The position numbers were made by a program, and so were the translations under genes. The notes beneath the pieces were generated by a model, which was given only the letters and a program-made list of their open reading frames with translations, ran no database searches and had not been told where the DNA came from. From CAZBQG01 sp964493945 (GTDB lineage: Bacteria; Pseudomonadota; Alphaproteobacteria; Rhodospirillales; UBA2165), in contig CAZBQG010000191.1 of the NCBI GenBank assembly GCA_964493945.1, forward strand, positions 1-8,790: a stretch of DNA of 8,790 nt, written 5' to 3'. This document shows, in pieces, positions 6,003-8,790 of this stretch; position 1 is the first letter of the stretch, and every line of letters starts with the position of its first letter.

Positions 6003-6585
6003 CGGCAGCGAAGTCCCAATTGACCAGATTATCCAGGAATGCCCCCAGATAGTCCGGACGCCGGTTCTGGAAATCCAGATAATAGGCATGCTCCCACACG
6101 TCACAGGTCAGCAAGGCCGTCTTACCCGTGGTCAGTGGGGTCTCGGCATTGGGCGTGGTGACGATTTCCAGGGCACCGCCGCTATCGGCTACCAGCCAAA
6201 CCCAGCCACTGCCGAAACGGCCTACGCCGGCGGCTTTGAATTTATCCTTAAACTCATCCAGGCTGCCAAAGGCTTTGTCGATGCCTGCCGCCAGATCGCC
6301 GCTGGGCGCACCGCCGCCGCCCGGCGCCATGGAATTCCACAAGAATGTATGGTTCCAGACCTGGGCGGAATTATTGAAAACCCCCACCTTGGAGGCGTCG
6401 CCGGCGGTGTGTTTGATAATGTCTTCCAAGCTGCCCCCGGCCAGTTCCGTGTCGGCAATCATGTTGTTCAGATTGGTCACATAGGCGTTGTGATGTTTGC
6501 CGTGATGAAAGTCCAGGGTGTTTCCACTGATATGGGGTTCAAGTGCGGCCCGGTCATAGGGTAGGGAGGGAAGTTCAATTACCAT
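5989..6585 (-). CDS. sodB: Superoxide dismutase, Fe type
   Basis: The enzyme converts superoxide into oxygen and hydrogen peroxide in the cytoplasm. The 198-residue product has the metal ligands His27 (LDFHHGKHH), His79 (QVWNHTF), Asp162 and His166 (DVWEHAYY). Gln75 in NNSAQVWNHTF and Ala147 in PNAETPLTT sit where Fe-SODs such as E. coli SodB have Gln69 and Ala141; Mn enzymes usually have Gly and Gln there. This favours iron, though single residues do not prove metal use. The frame is open to an ATG at 6636, but I chose 6585: it gives the standard MVIELPSLPY beginning and has GAGG six bases upstream (CGAGGCTAAAATG). The 3' end overlaps hpnE. The divergent upstream region contains a possible iron-responsive site. 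Confidence 0.96.
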   Translation of the reverse strand: MVIELPSLPYDRAALEPHISGNTLDFHHGKHHNAYVTNLNNMIADTELAGGSLEDIIKHTAGDASKVGVFNNSAQVWNHTFLWNSMAPGGGGAPSGDLAAGIDKAFGSLDEFKDKFKAAGVGRFGSGWVWLVADSGGALEIVTTPNAETPLTTGKTALLTCDVWEHAYYLDFQNRRPDYLGAFLDNLVNWDFAAANLG

Positions 6586-6614
6586 TTTAGCCTCGTTGTT
6601 TGGAGTTCGTTTAA

Positions 6615-6627
6615 TTTGGGCGCCAAA
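6615..6627. promoter_or_regulatory. Inverted repeat upstream of sodB
   Basis: TTTGG and CCAAA flank a three-base GCG centre, 30 bases upstream of the sodB ATG and so probably in its leader or promoter. It might be a regulator site. The arms are only five bases, and I cannot tie it to a known regulator. Confidence 0.2.
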
Positions 6628-6725
6628 CCTACCCAATCCCCAGCACCAATGAAATATATTTTCCGGAGCTGGCGGGTTGAGATGGTGGCGTGAAATTCCT
6701 CAAATTTTCTTCATTGTTTTTTGAA

Positions 6726-6740
6726 TGAGAATAATTACCT
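6726..6740. promoter_or_regulatory. Fur-box-like site
   Basis: TGAGAATAATTACCT matches 11 of the 14 fixed positions of the classical 7-1-7 Fur box (TGATAAT-N-ATTATCA). It lies directly against the -10 element of the small membrane operon and in the region shared with the Fe-SOD gene, a position suited to repression by iron-loaded Fur. Alphaproteobacterial Fur-family proteins vary in their sites, so the assignment is tentative. Confidence 0.35.
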
Positions 6741-6745
6741 ATACT
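6740..6745 (+). promoter_or_regulatory. Candidate -10 element of the small membrane operon
   Basis: TATACT matches five of six positions of the -10 consensus. No -35 is well placed: TTGTTT (6714-6719) is 20 bases away and TTGAAT (6721-6726) only 13. An activator or another promoter class may be involved. The transcript would start near 6752, giving a leader of about 43 bases. Confidence 0.35.
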
Positions 6746-6794
6746 GCCGAGGGGTTGCATATTAAACAGCACTGAGTAGGAAAGGCAGGTAAGC

Positions 6795-6890
6795 ATGAGT
6801 AATCCATTGGATTCATTGACGGGTACGATCGTACTCGGAGTGGCCATCACAATTGTGATGGCCTATTTGGTCACGCTGATCAGCGGCTGA
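6795..6890 (+). CDS. 31-residue single-pass membrane protein
   Basis: The ATG at 6795 is preceded by an AGG-rich tract (AGGAAAGGCAGGT), and the frame ends with TGA at 6888-6890. The product begins MSNPLDSLTG and then has one hydrophobic stretch, roughly residues 11-30 (TIVLGVAITIVMAYLVTLIS), so it should span the membrane once with a short polar N-terminus. It lies 26 bases upstream of the PuuD-like gene on the same strand, with no terminator between, so the two probably form an operon. Such tiny membrane proteins are often accessory subunits of larger membrane complexes (for example CcoQ or CydX in oxidases); a similar role here is inference only. Unusually, the coding sequence contains three perfect palindromes. 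I do not recognise a family. Confidence 0.65.
   Translation: MSNPLDSLTGTIVLGVAITIVMAYLVTLISG
6823..6834. repeat. 12-bp perfect palindrome centred on GATC
   Basis: GTACGATCGTAC equals its own reverse complement. It is the first of three such palindromes in the mini-gene. Confidence 0.8.
6842..6863. repeat. 22-bp perfect palindrome
   Basis: The left arm GGCCATCACAA is followed directly by its exact reverse complement TTGTGATGGCC. In RNA this would form a nine-pair stem with an AAUU loop. A perfect 22-bp palindrome is rarely expected by chance in a window of this size (about 0.002 expected under equal base use). Confidence 0.9.
6874..6885. repeat. 12-bp perfect palindrome centred on GATC
   Basis: CGCTGATCAGCG equals its own reverse complement and ends just before the stop codon of the mini-gene. 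Like the first palindrome of the set, its centre is GATC. Confidence 0.8.
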
Positions 6891-6916
6891 CGGAAATAGG
6901 TAAAGGAATCTAGATA

Positions 6917-7432
6917 ATGGAAATTTTTGCATTCGAAGGCTATTGGCTTTTTTTCGTCCGCTGGTTGCATGTTCTAAGCGGTATCATGTGGATCGGACTG
7001 TTATGGTATTTTAATTTTGTCCAGACTCCCACTGTTCCCAAAATACCGGAAGATATCAGGCCGGCTATTCCGCGGTTTATTATGCCTGAAGCTCTTTTCT
7101 GGTTCCGTTGGGCCGCATTATCTACCGTCATTTGGGGCCTTCTCCTGGCCTGGATGAATGGTTATCTGACCGATGCACTGGCCTTGGGGCTAACCGATGG
7201 CGAAGGCATCCATGCGGCAATCGGCTTTGGTATGTGGTTCGGATTAATCATGGCTTTCAACGTATGGTTTATCATATGGCCGAACCAGAAAAAGGTGCTG
7301 GGCATGGTTGAAGCCGACGATGCCACTAAAAAATCAGCGGCCAGAACCGCCGCATTAGCCTCCCGGACCAACACCATGTTGTCCATCCCCATGCTCTACG
7401 CCATGGTCGGGGCACAGAACGGAGTTTTCTGA
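6917..7432 (+). CDS. PuuD N-domain-like integral membrane protein
   Basis: The 171-residue protein has four likely membrane helices: about residues 9-35 (with RWLHVLSGIMWIGLLWYF), 57-81, 98-121 (GFGMWFGLIMAFNVWFIIW) and 152-167. It resembles the membrane domain of urate hydroxylase PuuD, including the IWPNQKK block (120-126) and the closing RTNTMLSIPMLY segment. Full PuuD has more helices and a C-terminal cytochrome c domain; this protein ends after the short membrane part, so urate oxidation should not be assumed. His18 and His99 lie in or at helices and might bind haem or metal (inference). AAGGA nine bases before the ATG is a good ribosome-binding site. The gene follows the 31-residue membrane protein and ends in a strong terminator. 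Base composition is more AT-rich than in most of the window. Confidence 0.75.
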   Translation: MEIFAFEGYWLFFVRWLHVLSGIMWIGLLWYFNFVQTPTVPKIPEDIRPAIPRFIMPEALFWFRWAALSTVIWGLLLAWMNGYLTDALALGLTDGEGIHAAIGFGMWFGLIMAFNVWFIIWPNQKKVLGMVEADDATKKSAARTAALASRTNTMLSIPMLYAMVGAQNGVF

Positions 7433-7451
7433 GCAAAACGAATCACCTAGG

Positions 7452-7479
7452 AAAAAGGGCCCATCGGGGTCCTTTTTTT
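7452..7479. terminator. Bidirectional intrinsic terminator
   Basis: Arms at 7452-7462 (AAAAAGGGCCC) and 7467-7477 (GGGTCCTTTTT) pair over 11 positions with one G-T, closing a four-base ATCG loop. T-runs follow on both strands. It sits between two convergent genes and should end transcription of the PuuD-like operon and of the glycosyltransferase transcript. Confidence 0.9.
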
Positions 7480-7482
7480 ATG

Positions 7483-8643
7483 TCAAATAAGCTCGCCCAG
7501 GATACGGCTGAATTCGGCCATGCGCTTTTCCGCCGTGTGATGGGCCAGGAAACGCCTCCGGCCCGCATCGGCGATGGCCCGGGCTTCTTCCGGATGGGCC
7601 AGGTAGCGGTCGATCAGTTCGGGCAATTCATCAAAAGAATGAAAATAGACCATTTCCTTATCCGGCTCGAACAAGGCCGGAGAATCTTCGCAATGATCGC
7701 TGATCATGAAGGCGCCGGAGGCCGCCGCCTGAAACAATCTGTGATGACATGAACGGGGCCAGGGGGTGCAATTCAGATTGATCCGGGCGGAACAAAAGAA
7801 CCGTGACAGTTCGTGCCATTCCATGCCCGCATGCATGATCACGCTGGGGCTTTCGGATTGGGCCGTACCGATCCCCACGATATGGATTTCGCGCCCTTCC
7901 ATGGCGTCGACGAGCAACTCCCGGTGGATGGCTTTCTGCTCGAAATACATGGCGTGGGAAATCAGGGAAAAAGGCAGACCATAGACATCCCACTCATTCG
8001 ATAAGGCATCGAAGGCGTCCACATGCCAGCGGCTCTGGCGCAACTGATCTACAATGCCGTCGGCAGCCCCGTTCATACGGTAATCCCAAAAAGCCCGCCA
8101 TTTGCGCCGCTCAGCCTGATAGGAATAGACCGTACCGGCGAAGCCGACATCACAGCCCAGGTCCGGCTCCGACGCCACCGGGCGGAAGATTTCCGGATCC
8201 ATATGCCAGGGCGGCAGGTAAAAGAGTTCTTTGATGCCCAATCCATCCAACTGTTCGATCACTCTGGTGTCGGCGACGAACATGGCCCGATGCAGAGGCG
8301 TCATCACGTCTTTCAGCAAGAACAGATGCTTGACCGGATTATCGGTCCACAGGCTGACATAGGGCAGACCCATTTCGTCGAGAAAAAAGGGCTCGGATGA
8401 GGACATAAGCAGGTTTTGCAGGCTGGACCCCCAGAGGATGGCCACATCAAATTGGAGGCGCTGGGTCACTTTGCGGTAGCCATCCAGCGGCAAGACTTCG
8501 TCCAGATAGACCACCTCATGGCCAAGATCGGCCAGGGCCTGCAAGGCGGGGGCGCGTTGTTCATCCCATTGCCCGCGCAGCATGGAAAGAATACGCAACG
8601 GCGCCTGGAGTTGAATCCCCCGTCTTCCCTGCAGGACCTTCAT
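7483..8643 (-). CDS. CgeB-like glycosyltransferase (GT-B type)
   Basis: The 386-residue product resembles CgeB-type proteins, which combine an N-terminal DUF3880-like half with a C-terminal glycosyltransferase family 1 domain and probably transfer sugars from nucleotide donors. The N-terminal half has LPYVSLWTDNPVKHLF (93-108), LPPWHMDPEIFRP (143-155) and CDVGFAGTVY (164-173). The C-terminal half has RINLNCTP (287-294), HHRLFQAAASGAFMISD (300-316), where donor binding is expected, and the closing pattern of PEEARAIADAGRRRFLAHHT (351-370). Acceptor and donor are unknown; protein or surface polysaccharide glycosylation is possible. The ATG at 8643 overlaps the stop of the upstream gene as ATGA, which supports this start and implies coupled translation. 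An alternative start is Met21. The gene ends three bases from a bidirectional terminator. Confidence 0.85.
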   Translation of the reverse strand: MKVLQGRRGIQLQAPLRILSMLRGQWDEQRAPALQALADLGHEVVYLDEVLPLDGYRKVTQRLQFDVAILWGSSLQNLLMSSSEPFFLDEMGLPYVSLWTDNPVKHLFLLKDVMTPLHRAMFVADTRVIEQLDGLGIKELFYLPPWHMDPEIFRPVASEPDLGCDVGFAGTVYSYQAERRKWRAFWDYRMNGAADGIVDQLRQSRWHVDAFDALSNEWDVYGLPFSLISHAMYFEQKAIHRELLVDAMEGREIHIVGIGTAQSESPSVIMHAGMEWHELSRFFCSARINLNCTPWPRSCHHRLFQAAASGAFMISDHCEDSPALFEPDKEMVYFHSFDELPELIDRYLAHPEEARAIADAGRRRFLAHHTAEKRMAEFSRILGELI

Positions 8644-8790
8644 TTTTTAGTGGCCGCCGGTTTCTTCTTGTGCGCCGTCAGACGTTTCGGTTTTTTCTTG
8701 GCCTGAGGTTTGGCTGCTGGCTTGGGCTTGGCTGCTGGCTTGGGCTTGGGCTTGGGCTTGGGCTTGGGCTTGGGCTTGGGCTTGGGCTTG
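8640..8790 (-). CDS. Lysine/proline-rich C-terminal tail of a protein, truncated at the window edge
   Basis: The minus strand enters at the right edge in a frame that encodes at least 49 residues ending at TGA 8640-8642. The visible part begins with nine Lys-Pro dipeptides, continues with KPAAKPKPAAKPQAKKKPKR, and ends in HKKKPAATKK. Tails like this occur in bacterial histone H1-like and AlgP-type DNA-binding proteins and in proline-rich linkers of envelope proteins; the domain that would decide between them is outside the window. The stop overlaps the glycosyltransferase start by four bases, so the two genes are likely cotranscribed. The dipeptides come from the hexanucleotide array, so tail length is probably variable between strains. 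Confidence 0.75.
   Translation of the reverse strand, partial: KPKPKPKPKPKPKPKPKPAAKPKPAAKPQAKKKPKRLTAHKKKPAATKK
8737..8790. repeat. Hexanucleotide tandem array, nine exact copies to the edge
   Basis: GGCTTG on the plus strand (CAAGCC on the minus strand) repeats nine times without change and may continue past the window. A related imperfect unit with GCTGCT interruptions precedes it at about 8711-8736. The unit of six keeps the reading frame, so copy-number change would alter the Lys-Pro tail length without frameshift. Confidence 0.95.

Noticed and set aside
8416..8706. Plus-strand frame over the glycosyltransferase start
   Set aside because: Antisense shadow; the minus strand has a conserved protein and an ATGA junction here.
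8737..8790. CRISPR-like or Gly-Leu-coding plus-strand repeat
   Set aside because: The unit is six bases with no spacers, and the minus frame gives a sensible Lys-Pro tail that continues into a real stop.

Overview
The window reads as a chromosomal segment of an alphaproteobacterium, probably from the Rhodospirillales or a related group. The evidence is moderately high GC, a folate/FAD-type TrmFO, an HpnE-type hydroxysqualene dehydroxylase, an alphaproteobacterial NDUFAF6-like protein and a cambialistic-looking but Fe-type superoxide dismutase. The assignment is inference from gene content, not a database result. I see no tRNA, rRNA, insertion sequence, CRISPR array or phage gene.

Layout, left to right. 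(1) 19-1138, minus strand: a two-module pentapeptide-repeat gene broken by one frameshift near 568, preceded by a tiny acidic reading frame (1119-1211) with a strong ribosome-binding site. (2) 1266-2651, plus: trmFO, divergent from the pentapeptide gene. (3) 2652-2955: a 304-base gap with a plausible promoter overlapped by a dyad and a structured leader. (4) 2956-3915, plus: a protein of unknown function with a hydrophobic N-terminus, a very basic middle and a conserved C-terminal domain; its start is uncertain. (5) 3890-4708, minus: a catalytically degenerate squalene/phytoene-synthase-fold protein resembling the complex I assembly factor NDUFAF6. (6) 4737-6002, plus: hpnE. (7) 5989-6585, minus: Fe-type superoxide dismutase. 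(8) 6586-6794: divergent regulatory region with a Fur-box-like sequence next to a good -10 element. (9) 6795-7432, plus: a 31-residue single-pass membrane protein followed by a PuuD N-domain-like four-helix membrane protein, ended by a strong bidirectional terminator (7452-7479). (10) 7483-8643, minus: a CgeB-like glycosyltransferase, translationally coupled (ATGA overlap) to the lysine/proline-rich tail of a gene running off the right edge, which carries a 9-copy hexanucleotide array.

Most of the window is a packed mosaic of housekeeping genes in alternating orientation, with two convergent pairs overlapping at their 3' ends. Functional links are modest: hpnE works on hopanoid squalene supply, and its divergent neighbour has the fold of the enzymes that normally partner HpnE but lacks their metal-binding aspartates. 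The Fe-SOD and the small membrane operon share an intergenic region with a possible iron-regulatory site. The least ordinary stretch is 6726-6890: a possible Fur site, a -10 box, and a mini-gene that contains three perfect palindromes (12, 22 and 12 bp) inside 63 bases.
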